From Planktothrix agardhii NIES-204 (GTDB lineage Bacteria; Cyanobacteriota; Cyanobacteriia; Cyanobacteriales; Microcoleaceae), in assembly GCA_003609755.1 (NCBI GenBank), contig AP017991.1, positions 904,001-968,000 on the forward strand: a stretch of 64,000 nucleotides of DNA, in the 5' to 3' direction. Below, piece after piece: positions 50,795 to 60,169 of the stretch (position 1 is its first letter; every line of letters starts with the position of its first letter). A model generated the notes under the pieces. That model saw only the letters and a program-made list of their open reading frames with translations. It was not told the DNA's origin and searched no databases. The translations under genes and the position numbers were made by a program.

Positions 50795-51291
50795 TACAAC
50801 AAGCCCTCCCGCACGGCTTCAACAACTCGAACTGTATGTAGTCCATAAACCCACACCAGCACATCTCCTAAATAAACTTGGAAAAATACTATTCCAGTTA
50901 ACAGTATATTTACTCCTAAAAACGAGGGGGGCAAGGTTTTGGGATCGCGCGATCGCAATACATAGCGCCAGGCGGTAATTGCTGCAATAATCCCAGATAA
51001 TGACCATCCTAGTATTGTATGCAGGTTCAAGGTTGATTCTGCTGCTGAGTATGGTTCGGCTAATCCCGCTTCAATCTGTCCAAAAATAATAGCAATGAAG
51101 ATGGAAATTGTCGCAAAAAACAAATTCCACCAACTGACTTCATACAGTCTAGGATTGCGGGTGACATAGCCAATTACATCACATAAAACCGCAAACAACA
51201 CCATAGCAATCACAAAATGCACTACGATTGGGTGCATCGTGTCAGGATAGGGCAAATTATGGTCGTTAAGTGGGGGAAGATACTCGAACAT
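50794..51291 (-). CDS. DUF2231 membrane protein, first of a pair
   Basis: A 165-residue protein with four membrane helices and the same His-rich opening as its neighbour (HNLPYPDTMHPIVVHFVIAM). His also occurs in LNLHTILGWSLSGII and VWVYGLHTVRV. It is the first gene of the ARTO operon and its promoter must lie in 51292-51970. The two proteins share a fold and may form a heterodimer or quinone-linked partner for the oxidase; this is not shown by sequence. Confidence 0.83.
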   Translation of the reverse strand: MFEYLPPLNDHNLPYPDTMHPIVVHFVIAMVLFAVLCDVIGYVTRNPRLYEVSWWNLFFATISIFIAIIFGQIEAGLAEPYSAAESTLNLHTILGWSLSGIIAAITAWRYVLRSRDPKTLPPSFLGVNILLTGIVFFQVYLGDVLVWVYGLHTVRVVEAVREGLL

Positions 51292-51970
51292 GATATTTTT
51301 AATCTTGTAACTAAACCTAAAAATCCAGAATAAATTGCATCAAACCACTTAAAATAAATCAACCTGTCCGGTTGACAGCAGTTCTATAAAAGTTACTATG
51401 ATCAGAAGTACCAATTCAGATCACAAAAAATTGCTTTGTCTTTAGGTCATATAATTTTAGCCTCATCCTCCTTTCTCGTTTTTAGTCAATTAATAATACA
51501 TCATTTTGAGATAACTTGATTGAATTGAGTATATCAGCAATTTTGAAGCTGTATATCTTGTTCAATAAGTTTGACGAGTTGTCTTTTTCTAAATGCAGGA
51601 TTTTGGGCAAAAATCAAGTGCTATAGCTACCCAATATACCGATTAAATATTGGCGATTTATAACATTTGACCCTGACCTACTTTGCCCAAAATACAGTCA
51701 GGATGGTAGATATTTTTGTAACAAGCTATACATTATATCCGATGATACCGGAATATCTTCCTTTTCATCGGATAAATAGAACAAAATCCAGACAAAATTG
51801 TTCTATTTTTCCCTATTTTAAATATTAATTTAATTTTTAAAACCTTTGTAGTGCGAGGGTGATTGTTCCCTAGGTTGTATGTTTTAAATGCTGAACAGCT
51901 TATTGCGTACAGAAATATAAAATTGAGGTACAATCATAGAATATTTATCAATTGTACATCAACAAAACCG
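51292..51970. other. Divergent intergenic region between ARTO operon and metal-sensor gene
   Basis: 679 AT-rich bases without a supported gene. It holds CTGTC-N5-GACAG (51364-51378), a candidate operator for the ARTO operon. A 9-bp stem-loop ATCCGATGA / TCATCGGAT lies at 51737-51745 and 51765-51773. A minus-strand frame near 51530-51615 reads LIFAQNPAFRKRQLVKLIEQ and may be the end of a lost gene, but I cannot identify it. Confidence 0.4.
51928..51957 (+). promoter_or_regulatory. Inverted repeat upstream of the InrS/CsoR-like gene
   Basis: GTACAAT (51928-51934) and ATTGTAC (51951-51957) form a perfect inverted repeat with 16 bases between, ending 13 bases before the ATG. It overlaps the likely promoter and is a candidate site for autoregulation. 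Confidence 0.3.
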
Positions 51971-52321
51971 ATGAATGAATTAGAACCGACGGTAGAAGAA
52001 CTCAAGGATTTACTGGAACATCATGATCATGAACATTCTAGTCATCCCCATATTCATAGTCAAGAATCTTTGCGGAAAATAGTCAATCGTCTATCACGCC
52101 TAGAGGGACATATTCGAGGTGTCAAAACAATGGTACAGGAAAATCGTCCCTGTCCTGATGTCTTAATCCAAATTGCCGCGATTAGGGGAGCTTTAGATCG
52201 GGTAGCTAGAATTATTTTAGATGAACATTTGAGTGAATGTGTCGCCCGGGCTGCTAAAGAAGGAAATATTGATGTTGAAATTGAAGCATTAAAAGCGGCA
52301 TTAGATAGATTTTTACCATAA
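51971..52321 (+). CDS. InrS/CsoR-like metal-sensing transcriptional repressor
   Basis: A 116-residue all-helical repressor of the DUF156 family. The metal-site residues are Cys61, His86 and Cys90, with the same spacing as Cys53, His78 and Cys82 of Synechocystis InrS (nickel) and as the Cys-His-Cys set of CsoR (copper). A His-rich N-terminal stretch (LEHHDHEHSSHPHIHS, residues 15-30) is also as in InrS. Metal specificity is not decided by these residues alone. The ATG at 51971 begins the family domain; an upstream TTG frame from 51863 is rejected. The membrane protein at 52379 follows. Confidence 0.85.
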   Translation: MNELEPTVEELKDLLEHHDHEHSSHPHIHSQESLRKIVNRLSRLEGHIRGVKTMVQENRPCPDVLIQIAAIRGALDRVARIILDEHLSECVARAAKEGNIDVEIEALKAALDRFLP

Positions 52322-52378
52322 ATCAGTCATCAGTTTATTACGAATTACGAATTACGAATTATTACCCTAAGTTTAATT

Positions 52379-53023
52379 ATGAAAAACAAGATCATTTTTG
52401 GTTTAATTTGGCTAGGATTTATTCTGTATGCGTTTATTTTTGCACCGCCGGATCAACCTGAAACTTTGGATTTAATCAAAAATCTATCAATGGGAAACTG
52501 GACAGGAATTAATCCGTTAATTATTGCCCTATTTAATATTATGGGAATTTGGCCGTTAATTTATAGTTGTGTTCTATTTATTGATGGACATGGACAAAAA
52601 ACTCCGGCTTGGTTGTTTGCAACTTTATCTTTTGGGGTGGGTGCTTTTGCGATTTTACCTTACCTAGCTTTGCGCCAACCCAACCCTCAATTTTCAGGAA
52701 AAAAATCATGGTTTATAAAAATATTAGATTCTCGAATTACGGGACTATTATTAACATTAGGAACAATTATACTGGTGATTTATGGTTTAACCCAAGGCAA
52801 TTGGGAAGATTTTATTCAACAGTGGCAAACTAGCCGTTTTATTCACGTTATGAGTCTGGACTTTTTATTGTTAAGTCTTCTGTTTCCGGTTTTATTAACA
52901 GATGATCGAGCTAGAAGAGGAATGGAAAAATCTGTAATATTGGAGTGGATTAGCTTAATTCCTTTGTTTGGGGCACTATTTTATTTAACAACAAGAGTAC
53001 CTTTAAATGATCAAACTGAGTGA
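52379..53023 (+). CDS. Multi-span membrane protein, unrecognised
   Basis: A 214-residue protein with about six hydrophobic segments (first at 3-22, last near 190-205). The motif SLDFLLLSLLFPVLLTDDRARRG in the second half looks conserved in cyanobacterial and plastid membrane proteins of unknown function. An ACGAATT heptamer run (about 52338-52362) separates it from the metal-sensor gene. Co-transcription with the sensor is possible. Confidence 0.65.
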   Translation: MKNKIIFGLIWLGFILYAFIFAPPDQPETLDLIKNLSMGNWTGINPLIIALFNIMGIWPLIYSCVLFIDGHGQKTPAWLFATLSFGVGAFAILPYLALRQPNPQFSGKKSWFIKILDSRITGLLLTLGTIILVIYGLTQGNWEDFIQQWQTSRFIHVMSLDFLLLSLLFPVLLTDDRARRGMEKSVILEWISLIPLFGALFYLTTRVPLNDQTE

Positions 53024-53127
53024 TAAGAATTATTTTGCTGATCCCAAAATCATCAAAACATCATCTATAATAAACTTCCAATATTCTCAATTGAGTCTAT
53101 TCTCCGTTTCCCGTTTTCGACAAAACC

Positions 53128-54765
53128 ATGAACAAGCGTCTAGCATCTTGGAATTCCTATTTTCCTCTCATCCTAACTAGCTTTCTGATGAGTGCTTGTG
53201 GAGGTGAACCCCAAGCGGCGGCTCCTCCACCCGTCACGGTCAGGTTAGCAACCGTAGGCATGAGTAATGTTAGAGATACCAGCGAATTTAATGCCAGGGT
53301 CGAAGGAATTGAGAATGCGGTGATTCAACCCCGTGTTAATGGCTTAGTGAAACAGGTTTTTGTCCGCTTAGGCGATCGCATTTCCCAAAATACTCCCTTA
53401 ATTGCAATTGACGGACAACAACAACAGGCGAATTATGAGGGTCAATTAGCCACTGTGAGCTCCAGAATCGCCCAACTCAATAGTGCTAGGGCTAATTTGG
53501 ATGCCCAACGAGCAGAATTACAGCGAATACAGGCTCAACTGACCTATCAATCCCAAGAAGCGGATTTACAAGATGCTCAACAAAGCCTCGCCGCCGAAAA
53601 AAATGAAAAACAGCGATTAGAGTACGAATTAGAATATACCTCCGTTGCCGATGAGCTAAAAACCGCCCAAGAGAATGTACAGGTGGGAATCAAGGAACGC
53701 GATCGCCGACGGGCGATTATGGATGAACGAAAAAGAGCTTATGATCGTTATAAAGAACTGTATGACCAAGGGGTCGTATCCTCAGAAATCTACGATCAAA
53801 AATTGCGCGACTATCAAGCAACGGAATCGGATTTTGCCGCTCAAGAACGGGAGATTATGTCCCTCCAGGCGCGGGTAAGAACGGCCCAACAAAACCTAGA
53901 ACGTCAAATTTCCACCTTAAATACCCAAATTGAGACGCAACAAAGACGGATCGATGCTTCTGGAGCCAAAGTTGAAAGTGCCTCGCAGAATTATAATCGT
54001 CAAGTCTCAACCCTGAGCGCTCAAATCGCCAGTCAAGAAAAGGTGATTGTGGCTCAAGAATCTGAGGTACAAAGACTCCAGCGCGATATTGACCAAGCTC
54101 GGTCAACCGCAACGGCTGGACAAATCCAATTGGGATATTATCAAATCAATGCCCCGATTGATGGGATAGTCGGGGAGGTAATGGTCAAAGCTGGAGATTT
54201 TGTCGATAGTCAAACTACAATTACCACCATTCGACAAAATGATTTATTAGAAGTTCAAATTAATATTCCCATTGAACGCCTTTCCCAAATTAGATCAGGA
54301 ACTTTAGTCGAGCTTAGATCTCAAGAAACCGGAGCATTAATCGGAACCTCCCAGGTGTCCTATATTTCCCCCAGTGCGGGGACAGGAACCCAAACTATTT
54401 TAGTTAAAGCGATTTATGATAACCGTAATAATAGACTCCGAACCGATCAAATTGTCCGTGCTAAGGTAATCTGGGAACAACAATCGGGAATCACCGTTCC
54501 CGTAACTTCGATTAGTCGAGTTGGCGATCAAAGTTTTGTCTTTGTCGCCCAAGAACAAACTCAGGACGGGAACACTCGATTAATCGCTAAACAAAGACCC
54601 GTGCAGTTAGGCAGTATTCAAGATCAGAGCTTTGAAGTTCGCTCGGGTTTAAAAACCGGAGAAAAAGTGGTTATAGATGGCGTGGTCAAGTTACGAGATG
54701 GCACACCCATTACGGATAAAAAACAGCAACGCACCACCGATGCCCCCTCACCAGGAAAACAATAA
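53128..54765 (+). CDS. RND efflux periplasmic adaptor (HlyD/AcrA family), lipoprotein
   Basis: A 545-residue membrane-fusion protein with a lipobox MSAC (Cys24). The lipoyl halves are VIQPRVNGLVKQVFVRLGDR (about 70) and YYQINAPIDGIVGEVMVKAG (about 340). Between them is an unusually long coiled-coil hairpin of about 230 residues. Beta-barrel and membrane-proximal domains follow (VEVQINIPIERLSQIRSG-like, then KTGEKVVIDGVVKLRDGTPI). It connects the inner-membrane pump encoded next to an outer-membrane channel, for which no gene is present here. Confidence 0.9.
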   Translation: MNKRLASWNSYFPLILTSFLMSACGGEPQAAAPPPVTVRLATVGMSNVRDTSEFNARVEGIENAVIQPRVNGLVKQVFVRLGDRISQNTPLIAIDGQQQQANYEGQLATVSSRIAQLNSARANLDAQRAELQRIQAQLTYQSQEADLQDAQQSLAAEKNEKQRLEYELEYTSVADELKTAQENVQVGIKERDRRRAIMDERKRAYDRYKELYDQGVVSSEIYDQKLRDYQATESDFAAQEREIMSLQARVRTAQQNLERQISTLNTQIETQQRRIDASGAKVESASQNYNRQVSTLSAQIASQEKVIVAQESEVQRLQRDIDQARSTATAGQIQLGYYQINAPIDGIVGEVMVKAGDFVDSQTTITTIRQNDLLEVQINIPIERLSQIRSGTLVELRSQETGALIGTSQVSYISPSAGTGTQTILVKAIYDNRNNRLRTDQIVRAKVIWEQQSGITVPVTSISRVGDQSFVFVAQEQTQDGNTRLIAKQRPVQLGSIQDQSFEVRSGLKTGEKVVIDGVVKLRDGTPITDKKQQRTTDAPSPGKQ

Positions 54766-54820
54766 ATTACCTGGTTAATTGCCGACCCCCCACTAACTGC
54801 CAACCCCTGAGAAGATTGCT

Positions 54821-57800
54821 ATGCTTCTGTTTGTTCAAACCTTTATTAAACGACCTGTCCTAACGACAGTCTGTAGTATCCTGATTATTTTGGTGGGTGC
54901 TATCTCGATTCCCCTGCTGCCGATTACTCAACTTCCTAACCTGGCGAATACCCAAATTAGTATTGTTGGGGTCAACACTGGGGCGGATGCGGAAACAACG
55001 GAAACCACCGTGACCACGATCATCGAGAGGGAAATTAACGGGGTGGAGGGGATGAAATATCTTTCCTCCAGTACGGGAAATAACGGCATCAGTAATATTT
55101 CCGTGTTTTTTCCCAATGATGTTGATCGGAATATTGCCCAAGTTAACGTTCAAAACCGAGTCGCTCAGGCTGAGTCTAATTTACCTGATGTTGTCAGGCA
55201 AATTGGGCTTTCGGTGCAGGCGTCATCCCCTAGTATTCTATTGGTGATCGGTTTTTATTCTGATACAGACGAAAGCGGAAAACCGATATATGACACCACA
55301 TTTATTAGTAATTATATTGATCTTTTTATTGTTGACCAATTGAGCCGGGTTCCTGGGGTGGGTCAGGTGACAATCTTTGGAGAGCGCAAATATGCCATGC
55401 GGCTATGGCTTGATCCATCTCGAATGGCCGCCAGGGGATTAACGGCCCAGGATGTGGCCTCAGCATTAAGAACACAAAACGTCCAGGTAGGGGCCGGAAA
55501 AATCGGTCAACAACCCACACCCGCCGATCAACTCTTTGAAATTCCCCTACAGGCTGCTAGTCGCCTCCGCACCGTCGAGGAATTTGAACAAATGGTACTC
55601 AAAACCACCGACAGTGGAGAGTTAATCACCATTAAGGACGTGGGCCGAGCCGAGTTAGGGGCAGAAAATTATGATTTGGAATCGACCTATAATGGCAAAC
55701 CGGCAGTGGGTTTGGGGATTTATCAACTTCCGGGTAGTAATGCCCTAGAAACCGCCGCCCAACTTAAAGCCACAATGGCGGAACTGAGTAAAAATTTCCC
55801 ACCGGGCGTTAACAGCCAGATTGCCTATGACACCACCCTATTTATTAATGTGTCTCTGAGGGAAGTGGCAATTACCCTGATTATGGCTATTGCCCTAGTG
55901 GTGCTGGTGATTTTTGTATTTTTGCAGGATTGGCGAGCCACCTTAATTCCTGCCGTTGCTATTCCCGTGGCTCTGATTGGGGCGATGGCTGGGTTGAAAG
56001 CCCTGGGCCTGGAACTAAATACTTTAACCCTATTTGCTTGTACCTTAGCCGCAGGTTTAGTCGTGGACGATGCCATCGTGGTTGTCGAAGCGGTGATGAT
56101 CAAAATTGAACAAGGGATGAAACCTCTGCAAGCCGCCCTAGATGCCATGTCAGAACTGACCGGGGCGATCATTGCCACCTCGATTGTTTTGCTGGCGGTG
56201 TTTGTTCCGGTCTTGTTTTTCCCAGGAACAACGGGGGTAATTTATAAACAATTTGCGGTGACAATTATTTTTGCGGTGGTGTTTTCTACCTTTAATGCCC
56301 TTTCCTTTTCTCCTAGTATGGCAGGGCTATTGTTACGTCGCCAAAAGAAAACCGGGGGGCCTTTGGGGTGGTTTTTTGACCAATTTAACCGAGGTTTTGG
56401 GTGGGTACAGGAAAAATATGCTGGAGTTGTTACCTTTCTCACCAAGATTAATGCTTTGGTGATGATTATATTTGTGGCCGGGTTAGCAGCAACGGTATTT
56501 GTTTATCAACAAGTGCCATCGGGGTTTGTCCCAGAAGAAGATCAGGGCTATTTAATCGTGATCTTTCGGACTCCTGATGGGGTGTCCCTCAACTATACCG
56601 CTAGGGCTGCTGAACAAATTGTGGATCGGACTTTGGCAATTCCTGAAATTGAAAGTGTGTTTGCGATTCCTGGGTTTGGTTTTGAGGGACAGAATCCCAG
56701 TCAGGGGATTGCTTTTGTGTTACTCAAACCTTGGGATCAGCGACCGGATGCCTCTCAATCGGTGTTTGGGGTTCTAAGACGATTAAATGGGTCGTTACAA
56801 TCTATTCCTGAAGTTCAAGCCTTTGCGGTGAATGCTCCCCCGGTGCAGGGTTTGAGTACCACCGGAGGCTTTGAATTTCAGTTATTAGATACAACCGGAA
56901 ATTTACCGATTCAATCCTTAGTGGAAAATGGCAATCGTTTAATTGGAGCGGCTAATGCTAATCCGACTTTTGCCGGGGTATTTAGTCAGTTTTCTGCTAG
57001 TAAGGCTCAGAAAAGGGTTGAGGTATTGCGCGATCGCGCTAATGCTTTGAATGTGGATGTGAACCAAATCTTTAGTACCTTACAAACCTATTTGGGGTCA
57101 TCATATATTAATGACTTTGTTTTAGGTCAACGTCAATATCGGGTTGTGGCTCAAGCGGAAAAACAATTCCGCGCCCGACCGGAGGATATTACTCAATTAT
57201 ATGTGCGTTCCCGGGATGGAGAGATGATTTCCCTGAGTAATTTGGTGAAACTCACGGATTTTGTCGGGCCAGAAACTATTAACCATTTTAATATCTTCCG
57301 TTCCATGCTAATTCAAGGAAACCCGGCTCCTGGATTTAGTACGGGTCAAGCGATCGCTGTTATGGAAAAATTAGCCTCTGAGGTCTTAGACCCCGGTTTT
57401 GATTATGCTTGGCAGGGTAGCGCCTTGGAAGAAAAGTCTTCTGGGGGGGCGGCGATTTTAATTTTCGGATTAGCATTTATTATGGCTTTTCTGGTGCTAT
57501 CAGCCCAGTACGAAAGTTATATTGATCCGATGATTATTATGTTATCGGTGCCTCTGGCGGTCTTGGGAGCGATGGCCGCGGTTTGGTTCCGGTCGAATGT
57601 TCTCTTGCAAGGGACGGTCTGGCCCCTGATTACTAATGATGTTTATGTGCAGGTGGCCTTGGTGATGTTGATTGGTTTGGCTTCTAAAAACTCGATTCTG
57701 ATTGTGGAGTTTGCCAACCAACTGCGGGACAAGGGTTTAAGTATTACCCAAGCCGCAATTCAAGCGGGGGAACAACGGTTCCGACCGATTCAAATGACTG

Positions 57801-58135
57801 CTATTTCTAGTTTGATCGGGTTCTGGCCGTTAGTTATTGCTTCTGGTGCGGGTTCTAGTAGTCGTTGGTCATTGGGTACGGCTATTTTTGGGGGTTTATT
57901 AGCAGGAACCCTATTAAGTTTGTTAATTACTCCAAACCTTTATATTACGGTTAAAACCCTAGAAGAACGTTTTCTGAAAGGGAAAAAATCCGATAAATCT
58001 AATAACAATAAATCGGATAAAAATCAACCTCCCTCTCCACCGGAAGATCCCCATTCTCCGGGTAAAACTTCTGAGACTTTAGCCACCTCGGATAATGGTT
58101 CTATTCAACCAGATAGCAGTTTAAGTAAACCCTAA
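54821..58135 (+). CDS. RND efflux permease (AcrB/HAE1 family)
   Basis: A 1104-residue proton-driven multidrug pump with twelve membrane helices. Family motifs include FIKRPVLTTVCSILIILVGA at the N-terminus, the relay helix TLFACTLAAGLVVDDAIVVV with two Asp residues, and GLASKNSILIVEFANQLRDK in the second half. The C-terminal 50 residues are a charged Ser/Pro/Lys-rich tail (KSDKSNNNKSDKNQPPSPPE) longer than in AcrB. It follows the adaptor by 55 bases. Substrates are unknown. Confidence 0.95.
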   Translation: MLLFVQTFIKRPVLTTVCSILIILVGAISIPLLPITQLPNLANTQISIVGVNTGADAETTETTVTTIIEREINGVEGMKYLSSSTGNNGISNISVFFPNDVDRNIAQVNVQNRVAQAESNLPDVVRQIGLSVQASSPSILLVIGFYSDTDESGKPIYDTTFISNYIDLFIVDQLSRVPGVGQVTIFGERKYAMRLWLDPSRMAARGLTAQDVASALRTQNVQVGAGKIGQQPTPADQLFEIPLQAASRLRTVEEFEQMVLKTTDSGELITIKDVGRAELGAENYDLESTYNGKPAVGLGIYQLPGSNALETAAQLKATMAELSKNFPPGVNSQIAYDTTLFINVSLREVAITLIMAIALVVLVIFVFLQDWRATLIPAVAIPVALIGAMAGLKALGLELNTLTLFACTLAAGLVVDDAIVVVEAVMIKIEQGMKPLQAALDAMSELTGAIIATSIVLLAVFVPVLFFPGTTGVIYKQFAVTIIFAVVFSTFNALSFSPSMAGLLLRRQKKTGGPLGWFFDQFNRGFGWVQEKYAGVVTFLTKINALVMIIFVAGLAATVFVYQQVPSGFVPEEDQGYLIVIFRTPDGVSLNYTARAAEQIVDRTLAIPEIESVFAIPGFGFEGQNPSQGIAFVLLKPWDQRPDASQSVFGVLRRLNGSLQSIPEVQAFAVNAPPVQGLSTTGGFEFQLLDTTGNLPIQSLVENGNRLIGAANANPTFAGVFSQFSASKAQKRVEVLRDRANALNVDVNQIFSTLQTYLGSSYINDFVLGQRQYRVVAQAEKQFRARPEDITQLYVRSRDGEMISLSNLVKLTDFVGPETINHFNIFRSMLIQGNPAPGFSTGQAIAVMEKLASEVLDPGFDYAWQGSALEEKSSGGAAILIFGLAFIMAFLVLSAQYESYIDPMIIMLSVPLAVLGAMAAVWFRSNVLLQGTVWPLITNDVYVQVALVMLIGLASKNSILIVEFANQLRDKGLSITQAAIQAGEQRFRPIQMTAISSLIGFWPLVIASGAGSSSRWSLGTAIFGGLLAGTLLSLLITPNLYITVKTLEERFLKGKKSDKSNNNKSDKNQPPSPPEDPHSPGKTSETLATSDNGSIQPDSSLSKP

Positions 58136-58196
58136 ATTGTTACCGATCAATCATGATAGACTCAAGTTAACCCGGTTAGGAGGACTAGCATCCACA

Positions 58197-59147
58197 ATGG
58201 CTAAAGATGTTTTCCATCAACAGGTTAGAAATGCTTTAATTAAAGATGGATGGGTGCGATTCGTTTAACCAAAAATAAGCTGAAAAGATTATGGGACGGT
58301 TAACCCAGTTGTTAAGACTGGTGATAACTGATTACATTTATGGGTGAGCCACCATGCGGCAAGTCCCATCCCTCAAGTGCTGAGGTGAAAGCATAACCCC
58401 TAGTTTGTTTGGGTAGCATCCATCAGGCTAAAGCGGGGTTAAAAGGTAGAACTACTAGAAGCCAAATCCAGTAACTATCGAGCAAGAAGTCTATGCGTAG
58501 CGAAAGCAAAGATGTGTCTGAACCATCGTAATTTTAAATGGTGCAATGGCTAAATCAAGATTAAACCCGTTAAAAATACGGTAAAAGACTGATTAGCACC
58601 AAGCCAAAAGGCAAGGATAGGGCATAAGCGGTTCCATTCTCCGACTTATAAGCACCGCCCAATAAACCCGGTGGATAGCATCACGCTAAAGATTTCAAAC
58701 AAATGTGTAATCGGAACGAAGTAATCCCCATATATCTCTGGAGAGGTAGAAATCCAGTAAGTAGCTAACGAACGATATATGGGGAAGGGATGGTATCAAA
58801 AGCGAATGCTTTTTCGCATTAGCGAATCCATAAAATTACAAATTGATTTGGCGGCAGAAAGTGCGATCGGTGCAGAAAAAGATTCCGAAAAAATTGCTGT
58901 AGAAATTAAAAGCTTTATTGGAGACTCTGATATTAGCTCTTTTCACACTGCCTTGGGACAATATCTTAACTATTGTCAAGCCCTGGAAGAAAAAGAACCG
59001 GAGCGCATTGTTTATTTAGCAATTCCTTCTGAAACTTATAAGGATTTTTTTCAACTTTCTTTCATCCAACGTGCTTTGAGACGTTACCAAGTCAAGCTAA
59101 TAATTTATGATCCAAAATTAGAGGAGATTAAGCAATGGATAAAGTAG
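58197..59147 (+). pseudogene. xisH: xisH, interrupted by a 540-bp insertion
   Basis: The first 19 codons (58197-58253) read MAKDVFHQQVRNALIKDGW, the XisH N-terminus, then run into the insertion and stop at 58266-58268. From 58794 the frame resumes as YQKRMLFRISESIKLQIDLA and AEKDSEKIAVEIKSFIGDSD through to the normal C-terminus EEIKQWIK. Removing 58254-58793 rebuilds a full-length protein with the expected seven residues between GW and RIS. XisH has a PD-(D/E)xK-like core (E-x-K in VEIKSF) and was first linked to fdxN-element excision. AGGAGG at 58179-58184 supports the start. Without splicing the gene is inactive. Confidence 0.83.
58254..58793 (+). mobile_element. Group II intron-like insertion (5' domains) in xisH
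   Basis: The insertion begins GTGCGATTCG, the 5' consensus of group II introns, exactly after codon 19. It is dense in paired segments and has intron-like runs such as GGGCATAAGCGGTTCC and GGTGAAAGCATAACCCC, plus a terminal stem CCCCATATAT / ATATATGGGG (58726-58784). No reverse transcriptase is encoded and I cannot find a domain V/VI sequence. GGATGG occurs at both boundaries (58248-58253, 58788-58793). It is best read as a 3'-truncated ORF-less intron; a different element with a 6-bp target duplication is the alternative. Confidence 0.55.
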
Positions 59148-59470
59148 AACATTATCGACAATTGATTAAACAAATTCTGACCGAACACGCCGAGATCGCA
59201 ACGACTGAGGATACGGTGAAGGCAGAGTTAATCTTTGATAGTGAACATGACCATTATCAACTCGCTTATGTGGGTTGGCAAGGAGATAAGCGGGTATTTG
59301 GCCCGGTGATACACTTTGATATTCAAGAGGGCAAAATTTGGATTCAGTATAATGGGACTGAAGACTCTGTTGCCCAGAGATTGGTGGATATGGGCGTACC
59401 AACTTCAGATATTATTCTGGGTTTTCATTCCCCTTTCAAACGCCAATTTACGGGTTATGCAATGGGCTAG
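59135..59470 (+). CDS. xisI: XisI-like protein
   Basis: An intact 111-residue XisI. VEHYRQLIKQILTEHAEIAT, ELIFDSEHDHYQLAYVGWQG, HFDIQEGKIWIQYNGTEDSV and the C-terminal GFHSPFKRQFTGYAMG are family hallmarks. It overlaps the end of xisH by 13 bases, the usual coupled arrangement. The xisH/xisI pair is widespread in cyanobacteria outside the fdxN context and has been proposed to behave like a toxin-antitoxin unit. Confidence 0.93.
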   Translation: MDKVEHYRQLIKQILTEHAEIATTEDTVKAELIFDSEHDHYQLAYVGWQGDKRVFGPVIHFDIQEGKIWIQYNGTEDSVAQRLVDMGVPTSDIILGFHSPFKRQFTGYAMG

Positions 59471-59569
59471 TTTAGTTGTATAAATGATAAAAAAACTGGG
59501 CCGAAGTTAACAGGTATTATGATGGCTATGGTTAGTCGTAAACTTTCAATCATCAATCCTCTATAAAAT

Positions 59570-60157
59570 ATGTCAAACGCATCGCAACAACCCAAACAGT
59601 CTAAACCTCAATCTCAACCTTTGAGTTTAGATGCTTTATTAGAACGAGTTGAACGCTTAGAACAGAAGTTAGATAAAGCGTTATTATTATTAACGGATGT
59701 ATACCGATACCAAAAATTACGGGATTTTTTAGAAGCTGGAAATTGGAAAGAAGCAGATCAAGAAACCACAAGAATTATGTTAGAAATCATGAATAAAAAT
59801 AGCCTAGACGATATTATTCCTGATGAGATTATGATTTTTCCCTGTAGTGCATTAAGTCTACTTGATCAACTATGGATGAGTTACAGTAAAGATCGTTTTG
59901 GCTTTAGTGTTCAACAACAAATTTATACCCGGTTGGGAGGAAATGATGATATTTCTGATATTGATATGAAAGTTTTACAGGCGATGGAGGCTGAATTTGG
60001 ATGGAGCGTGAATAATAAGTTATTAGATTATGAAGATCTTGATTTTAGTTCAGAAGCTCCTGTGGGGTGTCATCCTTCTGGATGGTGGCGATCGCCATAC
60101 GGGGGAAAAATGGCGGTTTATTTTATTGCTCGTTTAATTAGTTGCGGTGTTGATTGA
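59570..60157 (+). CDS. GUN4-domain protein
   Basis: A 195-residue protein. The N-terminal 45 residues form a coiled coil (LDALLERVERLEQKLDKALL). The GUN4 domain follows: LRDFLEAGNWKEADQETTRI, WSVNNKLLDYEDLDF and GCHPSGWWRSPYGGKMAVYF. GUN4 binds tetrapyrroles; true Gun4 assists Mg-chelatase, but cyanobacteria carry many other GUN4-domain proteins with unknown roles. This one lacks the N-terminal helical bundle of Gun4. A small gene follows after 12 bases. Confidence 0.88.
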   Translation: MSNASQQPKQSKPQSQPLSLDALLERVERLEQKLDKALLLLTDVYRYQKLRDFLEAGNWKEADQETTRIMLEIMNKNSLDDIIPDEIMIFPCSALSLLDQLWMSYSKDRFGFSVQQQIYTRLGGNDDISDIDMKVLQAMEAEFGWSVNNKLLDYEDLDFSSEAPVGCHPSGWWRSPYGGKMAVYFIARLISCGVD

Positions 60158-60169
60158 TCTGGAGAATTT

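Noticed and set aside
51863-51970. Upstream extension of the InrS/CsoR-like protein
   Set aside because: The added residues are unlike the family, start at TTG, and cover the likely promoter and inverted repeat.
58254-58793. Reading the insertion in xisH as an intact, self-sufficient intron
   Set aside because: No reverse transcriptase and no domain V/VI sequence could be found, and the 3' boundary does not end in AY at the position that restores the frame.
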